Positions 46,379 to 57,357 of a DNA stretch of 64,000 nt are shown here, one piece after another. Below the pieces are notes generated by a model. It saw nothing but the letters and a program-made list of their open reading frames with translations. It ran no database searches and was not told the DNA's origin. The stretch spans positions 310,001 to 374,000 of the forward strand of contig JAZGUH010000562.1 in assembly GCA_037893225.1 (NCBI GenBank), read 5' to 3'. A program made the position numbers and the translations under genes. The stretch comes from Hippasteria phrygiana (taxonomy: Eukaryota > Echinodermata > Asteroidea > Valvatida > Goniasteridae). Numbering within the stretch: position 1 is the stretch's first letter; each line of letters starts with the position of its first letter.

Positions 46379-47790
46379 ATCAACCGATCGATCAATCAGT
46401 ATCGATTAATCAGTCTATAACTAGTATATCCATCAAATCCATCACGTGCTAGAAGCAAATCTGAATAATATTATCACAACACTGAATCAAAAACAGGTTA
46501 CAATACGGGAAAGGCGAGCAGGCCCAAGCTATAGAGCTATATAAATGGCCAAATCATTATTGTCGAATGCATGGGCGCCGCGCCGGGCGCAACAAACAGC
46601 CGCTCTCCTCAAAATCATTGAGGGCGCTATTTGACGAATTCTAAAGATGGCTGCCCCCATTGTGATGAAATGTTGAGCAAAATGCGATGAAAATATCTTG
46701 TTGTACTTTCCCTCAAGTCGTCATTCATTCATAATTTGAGCTTTCGATTTGACAAGTTGAGGTAAGAATCTCATGCGTGAGACTGAAAACTGAGGAGTTC
46801 TGCCCTAGTATAGTCGGACTCCCTATTATCGCGGCAACTCTATTATCGCGGCATCGGAAATTCCTTTTTTTTCCGTTGCCAAAACTCCTTCGACTGGCAA
46901 TTTTATATCCAATTCATCAAGCATTAAGGACTTTCTGCTGATTTGTGTAAAAAAATGACGATTAACAAATGTTGTGTCGGGACTTTTAACGATTTTTAAT
47001 AAATATTCACGTTTTCCAAAACTTGTATATTTTGCCTCACCGTGTCTGCTAAAAGGTACTGTCTATATTTTAACATGAATCGTTAATGGTGCTCTGTCCA
47101 TGGAAGTTCCATTGTCTGGTTCCCATTCTACAGCTGCAAATGCAAAATGACGCCGAAGGACGATATTTCCACCGCGAAATCGTAGAAACATTTACGGGAT
47201 CAAAATAAGGACAGTGCGGTAAAACAAATATAACGACGCACCGTGTAAAGTGAATGGCGCCCCCAATCGTCAATCAGTAGACTTGTCTCAGTGAATTTTG
47301 TCGCCTTCGAGGGGGGACAGGGTGTTAAGAAATTATCTTGCAGGGCCTAATCGTCTTTAATCAACTTGAACTTTACAGGGAAAATATCAGACTGTATTCA
47401 GGGGATGTTTTGGTCAAACATTAACCATGAATAAAAAAGTTGAAATCATTGTAAAAAACACTTCCCACATACCGCGATAATACAGAGTCTGTACTCCGCC
47501 GAGCAATGACGAGCAATGGTGAGCATGTCTATTTTCACAGGCATCGCATGGGAATAAACCAAACCACCGTCGGATTTTTTATGTCAGTTTAAAAAGAGCA
47601 AGAGTTATACAACACAAAAGACAGGACAATTCGGGAAGGTTAGTGAGCAATCTCTATTCCGATCGGGAAACGTGATATCACCCTGATAAGTACCGCGGTA
47701 ATACAGCGTCCCACCCTACTTGTTGACTGTAACGTTCAGTCGAGGGCGGAGTTACGTAGCCCGTAGCCGTAGCCGTGGCACGCCGCCTGC
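46379..47790. other. Gene-free stretch
   Basis: Contains short attatcgcggcaactctatt-type words near 46830-46860 but no recognised element. Confidence 0.55.
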
Positions 47791-47961
47791 ATATAGTGGG
47801 GTACTTCCAAAAATGTAAGGCTCTCCGTTAGCCTTACAAGGATATTCCTTTTTGGACCCTGTAACTCAATGGGATTTGCAATACGCTCTCGTTAGATCAG
47901 TTACAATGTTCTAGAATTCCACTTTCCCAAACGTTAATCTCCCCAGAAGGTTATCCAATCC

Positions 47962-50513
47962 TACTCCTAGAACTATGAGGTTCCTGACATGAACCTCATA
48001 GGAGGACGCCGATTTTTCCCATAGGCTAGTACAGCAAGAATAAGAACGTCATTCCCATGCAACACGTTTCTACATTTTTCGCCGTGAATTACTTCATGGC
48101 TGCCCCCCCAAAAAATAATATGCCGCATTTACATCCTCACCTTGGTTGCGCCAAGTCAATTTTCGCCTGAAACGGGTCCAATTTGCGGGAAAAAAAAAAA
48201 AAAAAATGCAGTCGTTCCGAAGCGATCACACACGCACACCATCGATTAAGCCGCACACACGAAGCTCCTGTAAGATATCCCAGCATGCATCCAGCCGGGT
48301 AATGTGCGGGGGAGCCGTGAGGCGGTCAAGTCATGATTATTCATCGGAAATTCGAAGCGCGGTACGGCAGGCAACTGCCGTCGTGTCCGTTACCGTCTGC
48401 ATGCATCGCGCGCATCGTTCACAACCGCTATCATCGCTCTTGAAGCATGCACTCACCCGTCGTGGGCGTGGTTTTCGCGGGCGTGCGGAGGATCTGTGCT
48501 TCCAAGCCGTGGACGTACGTCGGCCAGTTTTTTATTTTAACTTTTAAAAAGCATAATACATTTGCAGCTGAGGACTCACACTTCTATTTTTTTTAGCTGC
48601 GGTGATGCAAACTAGAGCCATAATCATTCCTGTATAGATTCCTATATTTAAAGAAGGATTATGAACGAGTCCTGCTCAGATAGGGGGGGGGGGGGGGGGG
48701 GGGTGGGGGTGGGGGGGGGGGGGTAAGGGTGTGGGTTGGGGGGGGGTAAGGGTGTGGGTTGGGGGGGGGGGGGGGGGGGGGCGGGGGCGGGGGCAGGGAC
48801 GGGGGAATGGCTATTTTAAAGGGGGTAAATAAGACTTTGTTAAATGGGTCCACGCTATAGTAACACATATCTACACTATAGATGGCGACACCCCCCCCCC
48901 TCCCACACAATCCAAATTTTCCTGATGGGGGGGGGGGGGGGATGTGGGTTTTTTTTTGGGGGGGGTGTGGCAAATGGGGGTGGGGGTTGGGCAAGGGGGG
49001 GGGAGTTCCCACAGGGGGGGGGGTGGGGCAAGGATGGATAGTTCCCACAGGGGGGTCAGTTTCCTCCCCCCCCCCCTCCCGTCCCCCCCAAACCCCCAAT
49101 TGTCCTACTGGACGGTTATAAAAGAAATGCGACGAAACAAAACCAACAACACATAAAAACAAATTGGTTACCAAACGAGTTGCTGATGTCCCCGGCCCCC
49201 CTTCCCCCACTTAAAAAAATCCTAGCTACACCAAATGTAGCTCCTGGCGGGCGGGGTCCCAATGTTTGTTTCCTATTTACGTACATGACAGTTAAAATGA
49301 ACCTAATAAATACAACTAAGCATCCTGAAAAATACTGAATTATGAATTAACGTTACGATTTAACTGCCAAATTATAAATAATTTTATAATATGGTGTGTC
49401 GGCAGTCGCGGCGCTATTGGGGGGGGGGGGGGGTGGGTGGGGTGGGGGGAGGAAACTGACCCCCCTGTGGGAACTATCCACCCTTGCCCCACCCCCCCCC
49501 CCCTGTGGGAACTCTCCCCCCCCCCCTTGCCCAACCCCCACCCCCATTTGCCACACCCCCCCCCAAAAAAAAACCCCACATCCCCCCCCATCAGGAAAAT
49601 TTGGATTGTGTGGGGGGGGGGGGGGTGTCGCCATCTGTAGTGTAGATATGTGTTACTATAGGGTGGACCCATTTAACAAAGTCTTATTTACCCCCTTTAA
49701 AATAGCCATTCCCTCGTCCCCGCCCCCGCCCCCCCCCCCCCAACCCACACCCTTACCCCCCCCCCCCCCACCCCCCACCCCCCCCCCCCCTATCTGAGCA
49801 GGACTCGTTCATAATCCTTCTTTAAATATAGGAATCTATACAGGAATGATTATGGCTCTAGTTTGCATCACCGCAGCTAAAAAAAATAGAAGTGTGAGTC
49901 CTCAGCTGCAAATGTATTATGCTTTTTAAAAGTTAAAATAAAAAACTGGCCGACGTACGTCCACGGCTTGGAAGCACAGATCCTCCGCACGCCCGCGAAA
50001 ACCACGCCCACGACGGGTGAGTGCATGCTTCAAGAGCGATGATAGCGGTTGTGAATGATGCGCGCGATGCATGCAGACGGTAACGGACACGACGGCAGTT
50101 GCCTGCCGTACCGCGCTTCGAATTTCCGATGAATAATCATGACTTGACCGCCTCACGGCTCCCCCGCACATTACCCGGCTGGATGCATGCTGGGATATCT
50201 TACAGGAGCTTCGTGTGTGCGGCTTAATCGATGGTGTGCGTGTGTGATCGCTTCGGAACGACTGCATTTTTTTATTTTTTTTTTTCCCGCAAATTGGACC
50301 CGTTTCAGGCGAAAATTGACTTGGCGCAACCAAGGTGAGGATGTAAATGCGGCATATTATTTTTTGGGGGGGCAGCCATGAAGTAATTCACGGCGAAAAA
50401 TGTAGAAACGTGTTGCATGGGAATGACGTTCTTATTCTTGCTGTACTAGCCTATGGGAAAAATCGGCGTCTTCCTATGAGGTTCATGTCAGGAACCTCAT
50501 AGTTCTAGGAGTA
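47962..50513. mobile_element. E2: large foldback element, ~1.1-kb arms
   Basis: Left arm 47962 to ~49080, right arm ~49420 to 50513, almost identical in inverse (differences are mainly homopolymer lengths and isolated single bases), with a ~330-bp spacer. Ends TACTCCTAGAA / TTCTAGGAGTA. An exact 9-bp duplication ATCCAATCC flanks it (47953-47961, 50514-50522). Next to each end is a hairpin (CTATGAGGTTC...GAACCTCATAG). The arms contain G/C-homopolymer blocks and an open frame present in both arms that I do not accept as a gene. A 9-bp duplication with long TIRs suggests a Mutator-like origin. Confidence 0.9.
48683..49083 (+). repeat. G-homopolymer blocks in left arm of E2
   Basis: Runs of G broken by T, A or C, with an inner duplication (taagggtgtgggttgggggg, twice), then alternating C and G blocks. 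Mirrored by C blocks at 49420-49795 in the right arm. Strong G-quadruplex potential. Confidence 0.85.
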
Positions 50514-51087
50514 ATCCAATCCCTCCTACAGATCTTTGAGACTTTTGCGGCACATTTGCGGAACATTGAAACGGACAATTTATTGAGTAATGGAGTTTTT
50601 ACTCACCAACCGACGTATTCAGCCGAGATGAACATGGCGTCGAACAGCTGACTAATACAGTCCACCAGACTGCGCATGCGCGTGGAGTTTTCGAAGAGAT
50701 TTGGGGCTCGACCATTCTTTGAAGGAGGGGGGAATCTTGTCTACATCGCGCTTTGGTGATGTGTGGAATGTATGTTTTTATCCAGATTAGATACCGCATA
50801 CAAAAACAAACGCAAAATTGAATGTCAGCGAATTTTGAACGTTATAATGATCCAATACCGACTATTAATCATCACAAAAAATATTCCGTAAATGTTCATT
50901 TTAAAACTGAAGGAATGTTCAAACACACACAACAATGTGTAAAGCGCGTCATGCACACATCACCGAATTCTAGAACATTGTAACTGATCTAACGAGAGCG
51001 TATTGCAAATCCCATTGAGTTATGGGGTCCAAAAAGGAATATCCTTGTAAGGCTAACGGAGAGCCTTACATTTTTGGAAGTATAGTG

Positions 51088-52570
51088 GGGTCATACTAAT
51101 AATCACCGTCAACACGCACAAACACCGTCAACACACCGTCAACACATTCTAAATTAACAAAAGAGGCATAGAAATGTAATGCCTAGGCTAAATTATAATT
51201 TCTGTTAAAAGTCACATTTCATTTATGAAAATTTTTTTTTTTTTCACGCAAATTCTTTTCTCTAACCGCTAACTCTAACCTACCCCTAGAACTATTACTA
51301 TGGGGTTCCCGACAGGAACCCCATAGAAAGACGCCGATTTTTTCCATAGGCTAGTACAGCAAGAATAAGAAAGTCATTCCCATGCAATCACGTTTGACAT
51401 GTGCGCACGAAAACCACTGCACGGTTTTCCCCCAAAATCATACTCTGCCTCATTTACATCCTCACCTTGTGTGCGCCAAGCCAAATATCGCCTGAAGCGG
51501 TTCCAATTTTTGAAAAAAGGTGAAAAAAAATCTCCGATACGTACTGACAGCAAATGACACGACATGCATGATGCGACTGTTGCAGGCCGGCCGGGTCATG
51601 TGCCAGGGTCGGACCAGACAAGCTCATGATTATTCATGTAAAAAAACTAAAGTACGGCGCGCACGGCATGCACTGCCGTCGTGTCTGTTACCGTCCGCAT
51701 CGCGTGCATCGATCACTACGTACACATACACAAAACACGTACACACATGTTTATCCAGTACATGCACTAGTGATCGATGCGGACGGTAACGGACACGCTG
51801 GCAGTGCTTGTGCATGCCGTGCGCGCCGTACTTCAGTTTTTTGACATGAATGGTCATGAGCTTGTCTGGTCCGACCCGCGCACATGACCCGGCTGGCCGG
51901 CAACAGTCGCATCATGCATGTCGTGTCATTTGCTGTCAGTACGTATCAGAGATTTTTTTTCACCTTTTTTCGAAAATTGGAACCGCTTCAGGCGATATTT
52001 GGCTTGGCGCACACAAGGTGGAGGATGTAAATGAGGCAGAGTATGATTTTGGGGGAAAACCGTGCAGTGGTTTTCGTGCGCACATGTCAAACGTGATTGC
52101 ATGGGAATGACTTTCGTATTCTTGCTGTACTAGCCTATGGAAAAAATCGGCGTCTTTCTATGGGGTTCCTGTCGGAACCCCATAGTTCTAGGGGTAACTC
52201 TAACCATGGAGGAAGGAACATGCTCTAACCATGGAGGAGTCCTTCCTCCATGCTCTAACTAAGCAGCCTGGCCGTTGGCCGCCATCTTGCCTTCGCACGC
52301 GCTGCGCGCCCGCAACATGGCTGAGTGAGGCACGGCTGCCGATTTCGGAGCTACAATTGTAGCTGCATGCATGGAGCGATCCGTTTTCTTGAAGAAAGAA
52401 ATCGCATTTTCAGACGTTTAACCTCCCATTTTTAAGCCCAAATCTCGTGTTGCCCATACTGTACGGTTTTGTACCGCATTTGTAAGTTAAGAATGTGTTT
52501 TGGAGGTGTTGACGGTGTGTTGACAGTGTGTTGACTGTGTTTTGCGTGTTGACGGTGATTTGTATGACCG
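51088..52570. mobile_element. E3: GGTCAT-ended element with tandem-repeat TIRs, host of E4
   Basis: Ends gggtcatactaataatcacc and the inverse ggtgatttgtatgaccg, each continuing into iterated CCGTCAACAC words (51106-51150; 52503-52558). E4 is inserted within; without it E3 is ~560 bp. No clear target duplication. Its left end directly abuts E1. Confidence 0.7.
51281..52196. mobile_element. E4: small foldback, same family as E2
   Basis: Arms of ~450 bp meet near 51740. Ends TACCCCTAGAA / TTCTAGGGGTA, an exact 9-bp duplication ACTCTAACC (51272-51280, 52197-52205), and a subterminal hairpin CTATGGGGTTC...GAACCCCATAG. The sequence just inside (cgccgatttttt, ataggctagtacagcaagaa) is that of E2. 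The arms have diverged more than in E2, so it is older. Confidence 0.9.
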
Positions 52571-52637
52571 CACTAGTAGTAGGGCTAGCATGCCACAAAC
52601 AGCGCGTGGTCAGTCTTTCAGCGAAGTTCTTCTACAC

Positions 52638-53108
52638 CGGTCATGCTATTTAGCTTCAACAAGCGTCAACAAAGCGTCAACAAGCTCAAAATGCACGTTT
52701 AAGCTTCACAAAAGCTATACTTGTATTCAACAAACTCTCGCATCTCGTATTATGTAAGAAATTGGCTGAATTCTCGTTCACAATCCCACATAAAAACAAA
52801 ATTTTAAGACGACAAAATTACGATGAATGGGCGCCGCCATCTTTGTTTTCTCTTTTGCGCATGTGCGATTGCACCATGTCTCAGAAAAACAAGATGGCTG
52901 CCGGGAAAAAGCGCCGTTGATGTCGTACTTTTTCGCTTAAAAATCACACATTTTAAGATACTTTTAAATACTAATGGAATGATACTTTTAAATAATCATA
53001 GGAGCCCACTAAATATTGTGAATAACATGTTTAAGCTTAACAGTGCTTTTATAAGTTGTTCACGCTTTGACGCTTGTTGACGCTTGTTGACGCTAATTAG
53101 CATGACCC
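52638..53108. mobile_element. E5: second GGTCAT-ended element with tandem-repeat TIRs
   Basis: 471 bp. Ends CGGTCATGCTATTTAGC and the inverse of GGGTCATGCTAATTAGC, each followed by CAACAAGCGT iterations. An exact 9-bp duplication CTTCTACAC flanks it (52629-52637, 53109-53117). The core contains gccgccatctttgtttt and its near inverse. Confidence 0.85.
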
Positions 53109-53117
53109 CTTCTACAC

Positions 53118-54036
53118 ACATAAAAGTCTATTCATAAAAATGCTCTCGCGGTGAATTTTTTTATCAGAGAGATGTCATTTAATAAGCACTTTTGGGATTG
53201 GTTCCTTTGATGTAAATGTCATCATTTTGGCAATTGTGTAGTGTAGGGCCCCTCTTTGGTTTTGATCAACCATGGAGGTAGTGGATCAACGCAGTGGCTA
53301 TTGTTATGGCAGCCGTCATTACAGAACTGCCTAGTTCCCCGACGTAATGGTATTCAACGTCACGATATTTGCTGTTGGAACCAGACTATCAACCAAATGG
53401 TTCTCGGACATTATTACCCTTTTGAAAAAAATTCTCCAAAACCACTGAAATCAAAGGGAAGCAGATTTGGAAAGAGTTCCATATACGGACATCACTATTT
53501 TGAAGTTTTATAAACTCCAACACGTGTAAAAAGTGGCGCCTTTTATTTTTAAGGGGATTTTAGCGAGGAAAAGTAATAAAAAAAAAATAAAAAAAAATTA
53601 TTTTGCTAGAAATCTCTCTTTTTTACCATCTCTCCTGTACACTCTCCTCTGTCCTCCGTTCCACCACCACCACCATGCCGCCTCTCTGTCACTGTGCTCT
53701 TTTTTCCATTCCCTCACCGAGGTTCGAACCTCCATCGAAATCAAGCCTGTAAGAGAATGTGGGTTAATACATGGTACGCTTACCCGCTCGACCACGAGCG
53801 CTTGTTACTCCTTCAAGCATTTTAGTCATACTTACGGTGTATGTCGCAATCTGGCTTCTTAAATATTTAAATTAGTACACAATTTATGACGTACACAATT
53901 TGGAATACTCCGAAGTAATAACACGGGGTGGAGCATACTGTTGAATTCTGCAAGGAGCGTGGAGTGATTGCAAGCTGCCCGCCCAACCATGGCACAACTA
54001 CTAACTAGCACTTTGCGGCCGTTGCGCGCGCGATCA
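53118..54036. other. Gene-free stretch
   Basis: A short fragment of the GTAGTATACAAC MITE (ctagttccccgacgtaatgg, gaaccagactatc) at about 53330-53395 and the tRNA-like fragment at 53715-53812. Confidence 0.5.
53715..53812 (-). repeat. tRNA-like (long variable arm) fragment
   Basis: The minus strand reads gctcgtggtcgagcgggtaa near the A box and gaggttcgaacctcgg at the B box, spaced as in a Leu/Ser-type tRNA. The acceptor ends do not pair, so it is not a functional tRNA gene. Confidence 0.4.
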
Positions 54037-54140
54037 ACATCCCTAACCCTATTCCTAACCCTAACTCTATTCCTAACCCTATTCCTAACCCTAACTCTAT
54101 TCCTAACCCTAACCCTAACCCTAACTCTAAACCCTAACCC
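54037..54140 (+). repeat. Interstitial telomere-like repeat
   Basis: Irregular CCCTAA units with ctattcctaaccctaact variants, about 100 bp, in the middle of other sequence. The C-rich strand of TTAGGG repeats. A shorter degenerate stretch lies at 43935-44015. Confidence 0.8.
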
Positions 54141-54258
54141 ATGCGAGAGCGGACTCGGCCGACGGTCACGGATTGTCCCTCTATACTACATGTTGCCCCC
54201 TCTCTTAAAAAATGGTAGAAACCCAAAGTGTTGTTTATTCATTGCATGAAATCACACT

Positions 54259-54658
54259 GCTTATTGGTTAGTGCCTTGTCACGCGCACATCGTGCACTTC
54301 CTGATACTTCAATATGGCTGCCTATATGATTGAATGTGTGAACGATATGTGCACTCAAAATGTCGCCTAAAAACCACTTCTTCCCGAGAGAATTTCAGTT
54401 TTCCCCAGCTGAATGGGTTTATCTTCAATGAAGGGAAAGAGTTCCATATACGGCCATCACGGAATCGCTACCAAACATAACAAATTTCACCTCACCTTGT
54501 GTCTTCATTGAAGATAAACCCATTCAGCTGGGGAAACTGAAATCTTCTTAGGTGATATTTTGATTGTTATGCATATCGTTCGTACATATAGGCAGCCAAA
54601 ATATTGAAGCATCAGGAAGTGCATGATGTGTGCGTGACAAGGCACTGACCAATAATGA
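54259..54658. mobile_element. 400-bp palindromic MITE
   Basis: Left arm begins gcttattggttagtgccttg and contains tgaatgggtttatcttcaat. The right arm carries the inverse (cttcattgaagataaaccca, then gacaaggcactgaccaataa). The loop (54431-54507) holds gggaaagagttccatatacg, which also occurs at 53457-53486. Confidence 0.72.
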
Positions 54659-54752
54659 AATGATGATGTACATGACGATGTATGCACATACTAATTAGTT
54701 ACAGCAAAAAATCTGGTGTTTACCCCATATCCACAATACACAAACTGCGGCA

Positions 54753-55115
54753 GAAACAAAGATACTGACAATTTGGGAGACCGCCCTTGTGGATTGTTTG
54801 ACGAATTATAAGTTAAAAAGTCGTATCCTCATTGAGTGATCCCCACAATGTCGCTTCCCAGGTTGTATCGTAAAAATTGGGTGTGATCCCTGGCTATACG
54901 GCATTCTGGGTTGATGACCTCTGACTAGCGCCCACCCGAACAAAGATACTGACAATTTGGGAGACCGCCAACATAGGGCAAGATAGCTCAGTTGGTAGAG
55001 CGCCGGTACGGTATTCCGGAGGTCGCAGGTTCGAATCCCGCTCCTGCCAGTTTCTTTGTTCACTTTGAAAATGTTATTAAATTTACCTAGTCAGTTTCCC
55101 TTGTGTATTGTTTGA
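54753..55115 (+). mobile_element. tRNA-derived SINE with first tRNA unit deleted
   Basis: Begins aaacaaagatactgacaatt, jumps from gagaccgcc straight to cttgtggattg of the linker, then a good tRNA-like unit at 54977-55049 with intact A box (TAGCTCAGTTGG) and B box (GGTTCGAATCC), then the linker start again. The join point shows that unit 1 was lost by internal deletion. Confidence 0.8.
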
Positions 55116-56434
55116 CAAATGCTATTCTAATAGAAAAGTTACGGCGCTTAGCAATGTCAAATGCCGCATTTTTGTGGACAGAGGTTTATTGTTCCCAACC
55201 GTAAAACCCTTGACACTTCTAAACTAATAATTGCAAAAACTCAAACTGGAGTTTGGTTTCTTGTTATCAGAACGTTATACATACTCGTAAAGATCTTGAT
55301 ACAATGCAAACAATGTCCATCGGGTGGTCTATAATATCGATCGCCGCATGTAAAACACAGGCGTGCTTTGCGTGCAACTTTTTACCGGCGCGGCATGCAG
55401 TTGCAGCAGATGCCTGAAAGACTTAATCGGCGAGTATCGAATATTTGGTCAAGCCCAGTCTCGAATAATCGAATACTAAATTATTCGAAAATGAACAGCC
55501 CTAGTAGTGGTTGCACGAATGAGACCATAGAGCCTGAAAGTTCACCCCTGGTCCCGCGCGTCCGGAGGCCTGAAATAGGAAAATTAACGTACACGTAAAC
55601 ATTGTAAATATTGCAATTATTTTTGGTACATTGATTTCTTAAAATGAAAATCATCCCCCAAAAAAAGGCCTTTGTAAAATTATTACTAGCATATCAATTT
55701 ATGGAAACTGATAAATTGCCTGATGTGAAAGAGAAATGTCATGCCAAAAATTCACCTCTCACTTCCGAAAATCTAAAATACATAGGGCTTATGTGAAATG
55801 CGGTGTAGACATACAAAGATGAAAATTCATTAAAAACAATTTGTGGCAATCATTAGGTAAAAACTGAAAGTTAAATAGAAGACTAAAATATCCTTCACGG
55901 TTAACGTTTTTTGAATAAATATAGTGTACAGGACTCGTTAGCATTTTAAAAAAACATGTAATGTGACCGCTGATGAGGATGGTGAGTGAGGCTGTAAGCC
56001 AGACTCTCAGGCCAGCCCGGCTTCATTTAGAACCCATTGGTTGTACATGTAGGTAGGTAAATCTTTACAAGTTTCATTCTCATGCAAGGACGAGATGCAA
56101 AAACAAGTGTAAACAACTAACAAGGAGACCGGAGAACGAAAATACCGGATGTGAAAGGTCGTCAATAAAATTCGCTTTTTACCCATTGTCAGATATTTTC
56201 CCCCACTTTCACTTAAAGATTTCCAAGGCAAAATTCCAGTGTGAATGTTTTTTGGGGTGGTTACGATTAGAAATCATTCTGCCAAAAAGTATAGCAAGAG
56301 AAAGGGCAACCCAGTGTAAATTTACTTTCAGGCTTTGTGCACAAATGCTGAATGAAAAGTGACTGTGTGGCCAGTAATACAGTGCAGTGCGCTTTCCTTG
56401 TTGCACTTATTTGCAATTTGCTTTCCAGAACACA
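55116..56434. other. Upstream flank of IBA57
   Basis: No repeat recognised. Expected to hold the IBA57 promoter and 5'UTR; no TATA box or other core element could be chosen. Confidence 0.45.
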
Positions 56435-56794
56435 ATGCCAGTACCTTCGCTTCAGACAAGCCTCCTGAAGTTATTCCTGCAGAGGCGTTTTACAAATAGC
56501 CTCGTCAAACTTCACTGTTACAAACAGCGTCCCACTTCCATGACAACATTGAGCATGGAACATCGACAGAAAACTGGATGTTGGCGTCAGCGAGGATTCC
56601 ATACTTCCAGCATGAGATCTAGCCAGGAAACTGGACCAAGTAGAGGCGTGAGGTGTGCCAAGTTGAATGGCAGGCGGCTGGTGAGGTTGTCCGGACCGGA
56701 TGCAACAGATCTTCTTCAAGGTTTGGTGACCAATGACACAGGCGTGATGTGGGGCACTAATAGGGTGATGTACACCATGTTCCTGAACACACAG
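56435..56794 (+). CDS. IBA57: IBA57 homologue (mitochondrial Fe-S assembly factor), coding exon 1
   Basis: IBA57 is a GcvT-like, folate-binding-fold protein of the mitochondrial matrix that acts with ISCA1/ISCA2 in late assembly of 4Fe-4S clusters (family knowledge). This exon gives 120 residues from the first ATG. The first ~65 residues are rich in Arg, Lys, Ser and Thr with few acids, as in a mitochondrial presequence. Then comes the conserved start of the fold: KLNGRRLVRLSGPDATDLLQ, followed by GLVTND and ending MFLNTQ. The exon ends at a GT donor (56795) in phase 0, and Q|GR across the intron matches the usual 'FLNxQGR' of the family. An AG (56428-56429) six bases before the ATG follows a pyrimidine-rich run, so a 5'UTR intron is possible. 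The open frame continues upstream without another ATG, which is why this start was chosen. Confidence 0.9.
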
Positions 56795-56984
56795 GTCAGT
56801 AAATTGAAAGCGAATTGTGAAAATTTAGTCGCATTATTAGTGTATCTGTAAATTACTTATTAGTAATCTTTGCCCTTCCTTTTCAATATAGGGATCATTA
56901 AACTTTCACATGAGCTACACGCCTAAACGCATTTCTTCGTTCACCAGACTGCAAAATGTTCGCGCCTCTCGTGCACCAGCCAGA

Positions 56985-57240
56985 TATTGACGGATCAAAT
57001 TGCCGGATCAGATCCACCTTTTGCGTTCCCACTTGATCGTGATCCACCAATTGGGGGATCTGTATCCTGGTCCAAAGGTGGATCAAGAAAGGTGGATCAG
57101 ATCCTGATCCACCTTTATAACGGTTAGCATTCCCACTACACACACAATTGCAGGATCTGATCCACTAATTGGGGGATCTGATCCGGCAATTTGGCAAAAG
57201 GTGGATCAACTAGATTCCCCAATTGGTGGATCTAGTGGGA
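56985..57240 (+). repeat. GATC-rich inverted repeat block in IBA57 intron 1
   Basis: About 16 GATC sites in 250 bp, in words such as ggtggatcagatcc and aattgggggatctgatcc in both orientations. gcgttcccacttgatc and gatctagtgggaatgg form the outer inverse pair. Probably a degraded MITE. Confidence 0.6.
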
Positions 57241-57357
57241 ATGGGGCCTTGGGTATTTATGAATAAACATTCATGCAGCAAGACCTCCACTAATAGGGTT
57301 CTTTGTCCATCTGACTGCTGCAAACTAGAAATCTTTGACAAGCCAACTGGGCTTTAA

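Larger units (their letters stand above)
47802..51082. mobile_element. E1: TIR element with subterminal hairpin, host of a foldback
   Basis: About 120-bp inverted ends (from TACTTCCAAAAATGTAAGGC at the left; inverse ending GGAAGTA at the right). TAGTGGGG flanks both sides (47794-47801, 51083-51090). Twelve bases in, the end folds into a hairpin (TGTAAGGCT...AGCCTTACA). The foldback E2 (47962-50513) sits inside; without it E1 would be ~720 bp. No transposase. Confidence 0.82.

Noticed and set aside
48659..49797. Proline/glycine-rich proteins from G/C blocks
   Set aside because: Translations of homopolymers in all frames; low-complexity artefacts.
48146..50333. A 133-135-codon open frame present in both E2 arms as duplicated genes
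   Set aside because: It is the same sequence in inverted arms of a transposable element, Arg/Ser/His-biased, with no domain and no counterpart frame kept in the related element E4.
54037..54140. Chromosome end / telomere
   Set aside because: The CCCTAA units are short, irregular and embedded in complex sequence with a gene 2.4 kb further on. It is an interstitial repeat.
56387..56434. IBA57 start upstream of the chosen ATG
   Set aside because: The open frame extends upstream but only with a GTG and no ATG, and an AG acceptor-like site lies between; the first ATG at 56435 is preferred.
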